NCBI GenBank assembly: GCA_934486635.1
Contig: CAKSPZ010000001.1
Location: 62,001-126,000, forward strand
Reading direction: 5' to 3'
Source of the DNA: an uncultured Eubacteriales bacterium
GTDB taxonomy: Bacteria > Bacillota > Clostridia > Oscillospirales > Acutalibacteraceae
DNA length: 64,000 nt
Shown here one piece after another: positions 50,573 to 59,651 of this stretch (position 1 is its first letter; every line of letters starts with the position of its first letter). A program made the position numbers and the translations under genes. The notes under the pieces are model-generated. The model was not told the DNA's origin. It ran no database searches and saw only the letters and a list, made by a program, of their open reading frames with translations.

Positions 50573-52402
50573 TTAATCTTTAAAATAAATATTATACCAA
50601 ACAAGGAAGATATAAACAGTCCATATTTTACGGCTATTGTCTTCTTTATGATAATAATGTCTATCAAGGTACCTAAGTAAAATGTCTGTGTTAAAGAATT
50701 TTTTTGCAGTGTCGGAAGTAAACATTTCCTTAACGATTTTATAGTATTTTTCTTGACATAACCAGACTCTTATAGGGACAGGAAATCCAAGTTTTTTCTT
50801 TTGTGCAGTGTGTTTTGGTAGATGCTTTAAAGCAGCTTGCCGCATGGCATATTTTGTGTTTTCATTGTTGACTTTTAATCTGGTTGGAATGGTTCTAGCT
50901 ATGTTAAATACTTCTTTATCTAAAAAAGGTACACGCAATTCTAATGAATTTGCCATACTCATTCTATCGGATTTAAGAAGAATATCTCCAACCATCCAAA
51001 GATTTGTATCAAGGTATTGCATTTTAGTGACGTCATCATAGTTTTCAACTTTTTTATAAATTTTTTCACAGAATTCTTGTGGTGTGCAAGCAAGTTCTGG
51101 ATTCTTTAAAAGTTTTTTCTTATCTTTTAAGGAAAACATAAAAGCATTGCCTATAAATCTTTCGGTAAGTTCCTTTGAACCCCTTATAATAAAGTTTTTA
51201 CCTTTGAAGTTAGCAGGAATAGCGTTAACTAATAAAGCTAAGCCTTTTCTTAAAAATGCGGGCAATTTTTGATATTTATATAAAGACAATGGTTCATGAT
51301 ATATATTGTATCCACCAAATAATTCGTCAGCACCTTCACCTGATAAAACAACTTTTACATATTCACTTGCAAGCTTTGAAACAAAATATAAAGCAATGCA
51401 AGAAGGATCAGCTAAAGGTTGATCCATTATATACTGAACATGCTCAATATTACCCCAGAATTCATCCGGAGATATTACTTTGCTGTGATGGTCAAGGCCA
51501 ACTTCTTCAGCTAAATCTTTAGCAAAATTTATTTCATTATATTTTTCATCTGTACCAAAACCTACTGTAAAAGCTTTTTGACCAGAAAAGTAGGTTGAAA
51601 CATAGCTTGAATCAACACCACTTGATAAAAAACATCCTACTTCAACATCACTAATTTTATGCGAATTTACTGAGTTTTCAAAAACAGTTTCTATTTTTGA
51701 TATAGCTTCATCAAGAGTTAAGTTTTCATCTGGTTCAAAAGTTGGGTCAAAGTATCTTGTTATTTCTATATTTCCATCTTTATACCATAAATAATGACCG
51801 GGAAGAAGACAGTATGTATTTTCAAAAAAAGTTTCAGGCGGAACAGAGTATTGGAATGATAAATATTTATCAAGAGCTCTTTCATTAAATTTCTTTTCTA
51901 CTTTAGGAAATTGCAAAATGCTTTTAATTTCAGAACCGTATACAAAATGATTATCAGCAACTGTATAATGAAGAGGTTTTATTCCAAAAAAATCTCTTGC
52001 TAAAAATAAGGTTTTATCTATTGTATTAAATATAGCAAAAGCAAACATTCCACGTAGTTTATCAAGAAGCTTTTCATGCCATTGTTCAAACCCATGAACT
52101 AAAACTTCTGAGTCAGTATCAGTATAAAATTTATGACCATATTCAATTAATTCTTTTCTTAATTCTTTATAGTTATATATTTCACCATTAAAGGTCAAAA
52201 CTAATGTTTTATCTTCGTTATATATTGGTTGGTTACCTTGCTCTAAATCAATAATACTAAGACGCCTAAAGCCCATTGAAATATCTTCAGATGAGAAAAA
52301 ACCTTCACTGTCAGGGCCTCTATGAGTGATTACATCTGCCATATTTTTTAAAATATTTTCTCTATTAGTTATTTCACCGGTAAAACCACAAATACCGCAC
52401 AT
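50573..52402 (-). CDS. asnB: Asparagine synthase (glutamine-hydrolysing)
   Basis: A ~609-residue AsnB that makes asparagine from aspartate using glutamine. The start at 52402 gives MCGICGF, placing the catalytic cysteine at position 2 as required; the longer frame would bury it. The glutaminase domain (~1-200: FRRLSIIDLEQGNQP, LTFNGEIYNYKELR, SEVLVHGFEQW) precedes the synthetase domain with ATP loop FLSSGVDSSYVST and LSGEGADELFGGYNIY. AAGGTGAA precedes the ATG. It lies 116 bases upstream of glnN in the same orientation, so the two nitrogen genes may be linked. Confidence 0.96.
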   Translation of the reverse strand: MCGICGFTGEITNRENILKNMADVITHRGPDSEGFFSSEDISMGFRRLSIIDLEQGNQPIYNEDKTLVLTFNGEIYNYKELRKELIEYGHKFYTDTDSEVLVHGFEQWHEKLLDKLRGMFAFAIFNTIDKTLFLARDFFGIKPLHYTVADNHFVYGSEIKSILQFPKVEKKFNERALDKYLSFQYSVPPETFFENTYCLLPGHYLWYKDGNIEITRYFDPTFEPDENLTLDEAISKIETVFENSVNSHKISDVEVGCFLSSGVDSSYVSTYFSGQKAFTVGFGTDEKYNEINFAKDLAEEVGLDHHSKVISPDEFWGNIEHVQYIMDQPLADPSCIALYFVSKLASEYVKVVLSGEGADELFGGYNIYHEPLSLYKYQKLPAFLRKGLALLVNAIPANFKGKNFIIRGSKELTERFIGNAFMFSLKDKKKLLKNPELACTPQEFCEKIYKKVENYDDVTKMQYLDTNLWMVGDILLKSDRMSMANSLELRVPFLDKEVFNIARTIPTRLKVNNENTKYAMRQAALKHLPKHTAQKKKLGFPVPIRVWLCQEKYYKIVKEMFTSDTAKKFFNTDILLRYLDRHYYHKEDNSRKIWTVYIFLVWYNIYFKD

Positions 52403-52521
52403 ACTATTCACCTTCTTTATTGTTTAATTGATAGAATCAATATAACAAATTGTCAGGAAGTATTTTGTCAGATTTAGTTCAGTATTTTTGTCAAATAAAA
52501 TATTATTGCTGTGAAAAAAGA

Positions 52522-53895
52522 CTAATTTATAGGCTTGCGAATAATAGATACTTTTGATATGCGTCTTTCTACTATTTCTTCAACAATAAATTTTGTATCA
52601 TTGATAACAATACAAGGATGTTCATTATTTTTAGGAATACGGCCAAGATAATTAAAAATTAACCCGGCAATTGTGTCATAGTCGCCTTTTGGGAGATTAA
52701 AACCGACTAAATCGGATATTTCATCTATTGAAGTTGCTCCATCAACAGTAAATTTATTTTCATTTATTCTTTTTATTTCTTCATCTTCATTGTCATATTC
52801 ATCTTGAATATTACCAAGAATGGATTCAGTTAAGTCTTCAATAGTTATAAGTCCTTCTGTACCACCATATTCATCAACAATTATAGCTATTTGAGTTTTT
52901 TTATCAATTAATTCTCTAAATAATTCACGGCATCGTTTTGTTTCAGGAATATATATTGCAGGTCTCATAATTTCTTTGAGTGTAATCTTGTTTGTTTTTT
53001 CATTATTTACGATATATTTTAATAAGTCTTTTACGTAAATAATACCAATTATATTATCTATATCGTTGTGATATATTGGAATTCTAGAACAACCTGATGA
53101 AATAGCTAATTGTACAGCATCAAGTAAAGAACAAACATCACTAATTGCGATTATTTCTGTTCTATGTGTCATAATTTCTGTGGCGGTTTTATCATCAAAA
53201 TCAAAAATATTTTCAATGATATTTTTAACTCCACCTTTAATAACACCTTTTTCTTCGCCTGCATCGACTAACATTAATATTTCTTCCTCTGTAATAGTTT
53301 CAATGTTTTTATCAGGCTTAATTCCCATTAACTTGACAATAAAATTAGTTGATGCAGATAAAAATTTTATAAAAGGACTAAAAATTTTTTGAATAGCGGA
53401 TACAGTGCCAATTATTTTAAAAGAAATTTTTTCTGCATTTTGCATTGCGATTTTTTTAGGAACGAGTTCTCCTAAAACTAATGAAAAGTATGATAATATT
53501 AAAGTTATAATTATTGTAGAGACACCACTTAATGTGTTTTTAGACAGCGGTAAAAATGATAATATATCTGCTAATTGGTCTGCAAATAAGGTGGATGCTG
53601 AGGCAGAAGTTAAAAATCCAGACAAAGTTACTCCAACTTGTATTGTGGCTAAAAAATTACTTGAGTTTTCTGTAACCTTCAAGATTTTAATTGCACCTTT
53701 ATGTCCCTTTTTTGCTAATTTTTTCATTTTATTATCATTTAAAGTTATTATAGCAATTTCGCTCATAGCAAAAAATGCGTTAATTAAAATTAAAATCAAT
53801 AGTATAAATATTTGAAAAAATGAATTGGCTATGAAATTACTATTTTCTGCATTAGAACTAAGAAAAAGTTTATTTAATAAAATAACATTTTTCAT
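52522..53895 (-). CDS. CNNM/HlyC-CorC family membrane protein with CBS pair
   Basis: A 457-residue protein with an N-terminal CNNM/DUF21 domain of about four helices (LILINAFFAMSEIAIITLN, ATIQVGVTLSGFLTSA, VLGELVPKKIA), a CBS pair (about 225-345: IMTHRTEIIAISD, GCSRIPIYH, QIAIIVDEYGGTEGLITIEDL) and a C-terminal CorC_HlyC domain. The family is linked to magnesium or cobalt transport; the old haemolysin label is not supported. AAGGTG precedes the ATG. It is monocistronic and divergent from nifJ. Confidence 0.92.
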   Translation of the reverse strand: MKNVILLNKLFLSSNAENSNFIANSFFQIFILLILILINAFFAMSEIAIITLNDNKMKKLAKKGHKGAIKILKVTENSSNFLATIQVGVTLSGFLTSASASTLFADQLADILSFLPLSKNTLSGVSTIIITLILSYFSLVLGELVPKKIAMQNAEKISFKIIGTVSAIQKIFSPFIKFLSASTNFIVKLMGIKPDKNIETITEEEILMLVDAGEEKGVIKGGVKNIIENIFDFDDKTATEIMTHRTEIIAISDVCSLLDAVQLAISSGCSRIPIYHNDIDNIIGIIYVKDLLKYIVNNEKTNKITLKEIMRPAIYIPETKRCRELFRELIDKKTQIAIIVDEYGGTEGLITIEDLTESILGNIQDEYDNEDEEIKRINENKFTVDGATSIDEISDLVGFNLPKGDYDTIAGLIFNYLGRIPKNNEHPCIVINDTKFIVEEIVERRISKVSIIRKPIN

Positions 53896-54011
53896 TTTTT
53901 ACACCTTCTACATATTATTAAAGTAAATGACATAATTTTATATATAAATTATATTTCTTATTAACAATTAAGTCAATTGATGAATATACATAAGTTACCT
54001 AATTATATATC

Positions 54012-54040
54012 TTTACATCATTTCATAAAAATGATAAAAT
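54012..54040 (+). promoter_or_regulatory. Probable nifJ promoter with overlapping inverted repeat
   Basis: TTTACA (54012-54017), 17 bases, TAAAAT (54035-54040). The inverted repeat ATCATTT/AAATGAT (54017-54023, 54029-54035) fills the spacer, and a second one, ACAATG/CATTGT (54050-54055, 54062-54067), lies downstream; either may be an operator. Confidence 0.5.
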
Positions 54041-54103
54041 CTAATAAAAACAATGTCATTTCATTGTAAAATTTAACAGAACAAAATAAGGGAGGAATAA
54101 TTC

Positions 54104-57100
54104 ATGCCAAGAAAAATGAAAACTATGGACGGAAATAGTGCAGCAGCTCATGTATCATATGCTTTTACTGATGTAGCTGCAATTTATCCAATTACACCGT
54201 CTTCAGTTATGGCAGATGAAACGGATAAATATTCTGTGGCCGGTAAAAAAAATCTTTTTGGAAGACCGGTAAAAGTTACAGAAATGCAGTCGGAGGCGGG
54301 AGCAGCCGGAGCTGTTCATGGGTCATTGGCAGCCGGAGCTTTAACTACAACATATACGGCATCTCAAGGACTTTTATTGATGATACCTAATATGTACAAA
54401 ATGGCAGGTGAATTATTACCGAGTGTAATACATGTGTCAGCTCGTGCACTTACGAGCCATGCACTTTCTATCTTTGGAGATCATTCTGACATATATGCTT
54501 GTAGGCAAACAGGCTATGCTATGTTATGTTCTAATAACCCTCAAGAAGTAATGGACCTTAGTGCAGTAGCACATTTATCTGCTATAAAAGGTAGAGTTCC
54601 ATTTTTACATTTTTTTGATGGATTTAGAACTTCTCATGAAATTCAAAAAGTAGCAACTTGGGATTATAAGGACCTGGATGAAATGTTGGATTGGGATGCT
54701 GTAGCTGCGTTTAGAAAACGTGCTTTAAATCCTGAACACCCAGTGTTGAGGGGCTCAGCACAAAATGACGATATTTTTTTCCAAGCACGAGAAGCTTGCA
54801 ATGTTTACTATGATAGGATACCCGAAGTAGTAGTAGAATATATGAATAAAGTCAATGAAAAAATAGGAACAGATTATAAACCGTTTAATTATTATGGTGC
54901 ACCTGATGCTGAAAGAGTAATAGTTGCTATGGGTTCAGTTTGTGATACCATAGAAGAAGTAGTCGATTATTTAAATGCAGCAGGCGATAAAGTAGGTCTT
55001 ATAAAAGTAAGATTATATAGACCATTTGTTGCAAAATATTTATTAAGTGAATTACCTAAAACAGTTAAAACAATTTCTGTTTTGGACAGGACAAAAGAAC
55101 CAGGTTCCATAGGAGAACCTCTTTATCTTGATGTTCTAGCTGCGCTTTCTTTAACTGAATTTGATAATGTCTCAGTTTTTTCAGGAAGATATGGTTTAGG
55201 TTCAAAAGATACTACTCCAGGAGACATTGTGGCTGTGTTTAGAAATATGCACACAGCTATGCCTAAAAAACGTTTTACAATAGGAATTGTTGATGATGTA
55301 ACCAATTTATCATTAGATGTATTAACTAATCCAGATACGACTGCTAAAGGAACTCGTTCTTGTAAGTTTTGGGGACTTGGTTCTGATGGAACTGTTGGTG
55401 CAAATAAAAACTCAATTAAAATAATTGGAGATAGAACAGATTTATTTGTACAGGGATATTTTGCATATGATTCTAAAAAATCGGGTGGCCTTACTGTTTC
55501 ACATTTAAGGTTTGGAAGTAAACCGATAAAATCCACTTATTACATAAGTAAAGCTGACTTTGTAGCATGTCATAATCCGTCATATGTGAATAAGTATGAT
55601 ATGGTTCAGGACTTAAAAAAGGGTGGAAGCTTTTTACTTAACTGTCCATGGACTGAAAATGAATTAGAAGAAAAATTACCGGCTAAAATGAAACGATATA
55701 TCGCTGAAAATGATATAAATTTTTATATTATAAATGGAATAAAATTAGGTAAGGAAATTGGATTAGGTGGCAGAATAAATACTATATTACAATCAGCATT
55801 TTTTAAGATTGCAGATATTATTCCCGCTGATAAAGCTATTGATTATATGAAAGAAGCCGCTACTAAATCATATAGCAAAAAAGGTGAAAAAATCGTAGCA
55901 ATGAACCATGAAGCAATAGAATGTGGAATGAGAGAATTGCAAAAAATAACTGTACCAGAAAGTTGGAAAGGATTATCTATAGAATCAGAAACAGAACCTG
56001 CTACTGGAGAAAGAAAAGATTTAGTAAAGTATGTTAATGAAATTTTAAAACCAGTAAATGAGTATAAGGGCAATGAACTACCTGTATCAGCATTTATGGA
56101 CCATATTGATGGGACTGTTCCTCAAGGTGCAGCAGCTTATGAAAAAAGAGGTATAGCTATTGATGTACCTGAATGGAATCCTGAAAATTGTATACAATGT
56201 AATTTTTGTTCATTTGTTTGCCCGCATGCAGTTATACGTCCTGTTGCTATGACTGAAGAAGAACTTAAAAATGCTCCTGAAGAAACAAAAGCAAAAGATA
56301 TGACGGGAATGCCAGGTTTAAAATTTACAATGACAATATCACCACTTGATTGTACCGGTTGTGGGGCTTGTGCAAATGTATGTCCTGGAATGAAAGGTAA
56401 TAAAGCACTTACAATGAAACCAATTGATACTCAAATGAAGGAACAAGCTGTATTTGAGTATGCTAATAAATTACCTAAAAAGCCTGAGGTTAGTGATAAA
56501 TTTAAAGAAACTAGTGTAAAAGGAAGCCAATTTAAACAACCATTACTTGAGTTTTCCGGAGCATGTGCAGGTTGTGGAGAAACACCTTATGCAAAACTTG
56601 CTACTCAATTATTTGGAGATAGAATGTTTATAGCAAATGCAACGGGCTGTTCATCTATATGGGGTGGGTCAGCTCCGGCTACACCATATACTGTAAATAG
56701 TGAGGGTAAAGGTCCGGCTTGGCAAAATTCATTGTTTGAGGATAATGCAGAATTTGGTTATGGAATGGCTATAGCTCAAAATGCCATAAGGGATAAGCTA
56801 AAAGAATATGTTAATGAAGTTAAATCTCTTACTCAAGATGAAAATTTGGTTCAAGCATGTGATGAGTATTTAAAAACTTCAGATAATAGCAAAGATAACC
56901 AAATAGCTACAAAGAATTTAATTGAAGAATTAGAAAAAATACGTAAACAAAGTAATTTGCTTGGAAAATTCGCTAAGAAAATATTAAAGGAAAAAGATTA
57001 TTTATCTAAAAAATCAATGTGGATATTTGGTGGAGACGGATGGGCTTATGATATTGGCTTTGGAGGCCTTGACCATGTAATAGCATCCGGTGAGAATGTA

Positions 57101-57688
57101 AATATTTTAGTGTTTGATACAGAAGTTTATTCAAATACCGGAGGACAATCTTCAAAAGCAACGCCAATTGGTTCTATTGCTCAATTTGCAGCGGCAGGTA
57201 AGTCTGTAAAGAAAAAAGATTTAGCAGCTATAGCTATGAGTTATGGGTATGTTTATGTGGCACAAATAGCAATGGGAGCTGATTATAATCAATGTATAAA
57301 AGCTTTTAATGAAGCAGAAAGTTATAATGGTCCATCTATAATAATTGCTTATGCACCTTGTATTAACCACGGCATAAAAACCGGTATGGGTACATCACAA
57401 GAAGAAGAAAAAAAAGCAGTGGCATCTGGATATTGGAATTTATTTAGGTTTGACCCAAGATTACAGGCTGATGGAAAAAATCCATTTGTTCTTGATAGTA
57501 AAAAGATTACTATGAATTATAGGGACTTTATTATGAACGAAGTTAGATATAATTCACTGTTAAGAATGTCACCTGATAGAGCAGAAAAATTGTTTGATGA
57601 AGCAGAAAAACAATCAAAAGATAAATATGAGCGTTTGTTGAAAATGTCTGAATCTAGTGAATATTTTGAGCAAAATAACCTAAAATAA
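54104..57688 (+). CDS. nifJ: Pyruvate:ferredoxin (flavodoxin) oxidoreductase
   Basis: A 1194-residue single-chain PFOR, which oxidises pyruvate to acetyl-CoA and CO2 with electrons to ferredoxin. All domains are present: the N-terminal DGNSAAAHVSYAFTDVAAIY pyruvate/thiamine region, the CoA and EKR-type linker around YGLGSKDTTPGD, two 4Fe-4S motifs (CIQCNFCSFVCP and CTGCGACANVCPG), the proximal cluster in CAGCGETPYAK and the thiamine-diphosphate site GDGWAYDIGFGGLDHV with VYSNTGGQSS. GGGAGG precedes the ATG. This is central to fermentation in anaerobes. A terminator follows. Confidence 0.98.
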   Translation: MPRKMKTMDGNSAAAHVSYAFTDVAAIYPITPSSVMADETDKYSVAGKKNLFGRPVKVTEMQSEAGAAGAVHGSLAAGALTTTYTASQGLLLMIPNMYKMAGELLPSVIHVSARALTSHALSIFGDHSDIYACRQTGYAMLCSNNPQEVMDLSAVAHLSAIKGRVPFLHFFDGFRTSHEIQKVATWDYKDLDEMLDWDAVAAFRKRALNPEHPVLRGSAQNDDIFFQAREACNVYYDRIPEVVVEYMNKVNEKIGTDYKPFNYYGAPDAERVIVAMGSVCDTIEEVVDYLNAAGDKVGLIKVRLYRPFVAKYLLSELPKTVKTISVLDRTKEPGSIGEPLYLDVLAALSLTEFDNVSVFSGRYGLGSKDTTPGDIVAVFRNMHTAMPKKRFTIGIVDDVTNLSLDVLTNPDTTAKGTRSCKFWGLGSDGTVGANKNSIKIIGDRTDLFVQGYFAYDSKKSGGLTVSHLRFGSKPIKSTYYISKADFVACHNPSYVNKYDMVQDLKKGGSFLLNCPWTENELEEKLPAKMKRYIAENDINFYIINGIKLGKEIGLGGRINTILQSAFFKIADIIPADKAIDYMKEAATKSYSKKGEKIVAMNHEAIECGMRELQKITVPESWKGLSIESETEPATGERKDLVKYVNEILKPVNEYKGNELPVSAFMDHIDGTVPQGAAAYEKRGIAIDVPEWNPENCIQCNFCSFVCPHAVIRPVAMTEEELKNAPEETKAKDMTGMPGLKFTMTISPLDCTGCGACANVCPGMKGNKALTMKPIDTQMKEQAVFEYANKLPKKPEVSDKFKETSVKGSQFKQPLLEFSGACAGCGETPYAKLATQLFGDRMFIANATGCSSIWGGSAPATPYTVNSEGKGPAWQNSLFEDNAEFGYGMAIAQNAIRDKLKEYVNEVKSLTQDENLVQACDEYLKTSDNSKDNQIATKNLIEELEKIRKQSNLLGKFAKKILKEKDYLSKKSMWIFGGDGWAYDIGFGGLDHVIASGENVNILVFDTEVYSNTGGQSSKATPIGSIAQFAAAGKSVKKKDLAAIAMSYGYVYVAQIAMGADYNQCIKAFNEAESYNGPSIIIAYAPCINHGIKTGMGTSQEEEKKAVASGYWNLFRFDPRLQADGKNPFVLDSKKITMNYRDFIMNEVRYNSLLRMSPDRAEKLFDEAEKQSKDKYERLLKMSESSEYFEQNNLK

Positions 57689-57700
57689 TTAAAATCTTCA

Positions 57701-57742
57701 TATTTCTTTAAGGGAAATATGAAGATTTTTTTGCTATTTACA
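57701..57742 (+). terminator. Terminator of nifJ
   Basis: AAAATCTTCATATTTC (57701-57716) and GAAATATGAAGATTTT (57724-57739) are perfectly complementary with a 7-base loop and T-run. Confidence 0.86.
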
Positions 57743-57874
57743 TTATTAACAAATTTAAAAAAATATATTTGAGTTCATTAGACAAATGGGAGAAAAATCT
57801 AAAAAATTTGACCACAACATGATAATAATGATATAATATTAACCATAATAAAGTATAGGAGATTTGGTGATATT

Positions 57875-59443
57875 ATGAAAAAATTGATAGCAACAAGCTT
57901 AGCATTGATAATGATGTTAAGTTCTGTTTCATATGCGACATTTGCAGAGGAAAGAATTATTCCTGTGGATTCGTTAATCAAAAATTACGATGAAGATGAA
58001 ACTGTATTTTATTCAGAAAAGCAAACTCTTAATTTTAAAGGAAAACTTGAAACTAATGATTATATAAATGTATCTGTAGCCGAACCGAAAATGAGAAGAT
58101 GCTGGAATCCTTTCAAACCTAAAGAGTTTTTAAGAAAAACAGTTAAAGTTAATCCTGAAATAAATAGGTTTTCAATAAGAGGGCCTGAATATAAAGCACC
58201 TTGGTGGAACATTAAAGATAAAATAAAATATTGGTGGAATCCACAAAATATTTATATAGATTATGCTTTAGTTTTAACTAGCAAGGACGATGAAAAAATA
58301 CTTGGTGCTGAAGAAGCTAAAGAAGGTCAATTAAAACCTGAAATTGTAAAATTTAGGAAATTCAAAGAGGCGGTAGAAAAAGAAAACGGTAAAGACAAGA
58401 TATCTGAATTTAAAGAGACTTATCTTGAAAGAGTATTGGATAAATTGAAGAGTGAAGGAGTAGATGCAGATGCATTTAATATGGTTGAACGTGGATTCAT
58501 TGATAGACTAAGAGTTGAAGAAGATGATTTTATTGAAGATTGGTATTATACTAAAAAAGAAGCTGATGAGTACAATAAAAAATTAAGAGAAGATAAAAAG
58601 AAAGTTGTTGAAAAACTTGCTCAAAAATCAGATCAAGATTTAATTACTTCGGGTAAAATAGCAGAACTTTCTAAATCTAACAAAGAACAAACTTTTAGAT
58701 TAGTTATAAATAATCACTTAAATAATAAAAAATCTGCTGATGTAATGTCAATGTTACTTAGCAATAAAGATGATTTTGGTGATTTTCCAGATGAAGATTT
58801 AATATTAGAATTTGATTTAAAAAAGGTTCATCCGTTACCAAAACGTTTGCAAGAAGCAAACAATACATTTGAACAAAGAAAATTAGATAAGATAAATAAA
58901 GAAATAGACAAATGTAAAGTAAAGTTGACGCTTAAAGAATCAGTGAAAAAACGCTTAAAAGACAATGACTTTATTGATTTGTGCTGTGACATCGTTAATG
59001 GAATTGACAGCGGAGTGAAAAAAATAGCAAAACATATTTCTAATGCTAAAAAAGTTGATGATAGGAAACTTCCTAATGATCGAAAACCTGAGTCAAAAGA
59101 AAGCCCTAAAAAGGTAGCAGAACAAGAAAAACAAGTAAATGAAAATAAGACCGCTGCAGTTCAAGATCAAGACGATGAAATAATAATAATACCACATGTC
59201 AAGATAAAGGTAGATAAAATATTTGCTAAACAAGTTGATGATAAGGAACTTCCTAACGATCAAAATCCTGAATTATATGAAGATTTTGAAGAGGAGGAAG
59301 AAGAGCAGGAACCAGAAAGATCAGAAAGTGAAAATAATGATGCTGCAGCGCAAGTTAAAGATAAGGATGCAGTTAATCAAAACGCTGATGATAGGGAAGT
59401 TCTTAACAATCAAGATCCTGAAGAGGGAGAAAATAAACAATAA
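57875..59443 (+). CDS. Secreted, highly charged protein with C-terminal degenerate repeats
   Basis: A 522-residue protein with a signal peptide ending near TFAEE. Residues ~30-330 contain no family I recognise; they are Lys/Glu-rich and probably helical, with two similar aromatic segments (RRCWNPFKPKEFLRKT and KIKYWWNPQNIYIDYA). From ~390 on the protein is disordered-looking and acidic, with three copies of a 13-residue unit like VDDKELPNDQNPE (nt 59054-59092, 59234-59272, 59384-59422). GGTGAT precedes the ATG. No cell-wall anchor is seen. Two hairpins follow. Confidence 0.7.
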   Translation: MKKLIATSLALIMMLSSVSYATFAEERIIPVDSLIKNYDEDETVFYSEKQTLNFKGKLETNDYINVSVAEPKMRRCWNPFKPKEFLRKTVKVNPEINRFSIRGPEYKAPWWNIKDKIKYWWNPQNIYIDYALVLTSKDDEKILGAEEAKEGQLKPEIVKFRKFKEAVEKENGKDKISEFKETYLERVLDKLKSEGVDADAFNMVERGFIDRLRVEEDDFIEDWYYTKKEADEYNKKLREDKKKVVEKLAQKSDQDLITSGKIAELSKSNKEQTFRLVINNHLNNKKSADVMSMLLSNKDDFGDFPDEDLILEFDLKKVHPLPKRLQEANNTFEQRKLDKINKEIDKCKVKLTLKESVKKRLKDNDFIDLCCDIVNGIDSGVKKIAKHISNAKKVDDRKLPNDRKPESKESPKKVAEQEKQVNENKTAAVQDQDDEIIIIPHVKIKVDKIFAKQVDDKELPNDQNPELYEDFEEEEEEQEPERSESENNDAAAQVKDKDAVNQNADDREVLNNQDPEEGENKQ

Positions 59444-59476
59444 TTATTATTACTTTTTTTTGGTGAAATAGATTGA

Positions 59477-59520
59477 GGGCTGCGGGTACATGCGAATGTA
59501 TGTGCCCGCAGCCCTTTATT
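59477..59520 (+). terminator. Terminator after the charged secreted protein
   Basis: GGGCTGCGGG (59477-59486) pairs with CCCGCAGCCC (59505-59514), with further imperfect pairing inside, followed by TTTATTTTA. Confidence 0.8.
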
Positions 59521-59527
59521 TTAATTT

Positions 59528-59571
59528 ACTAGCCTGGAGATACACGGACAAGGGTGTATCTCCGGGCTAGT
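59528..59571. repeat. 18-bp inverted repeat between convergent genes
   Basis: ACTAGCCTGGAGATACAC (59528-59545) and GTGTATCTCCGGGCTAGT (59554-59571) pair over 18 bases with one wobble around an 8-base loop. There is no strong T-run on either side, so it may assist termination or serve another role. Confidence 0.7.
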
Positions 59572-59651
59572 ATTCTAATTTATAAAAATTCTTTTTATTT
59601 TTTGTTGAAGAGAGCAAGGTAATGATTTTTAAAAGGGATATATGAGATGTA

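Noticed and set aside
55123..55536. 137-codon minus-strand frame inside nifJ
   Set aside because: Antisense shadow of a highly conserved gene; no start signals.
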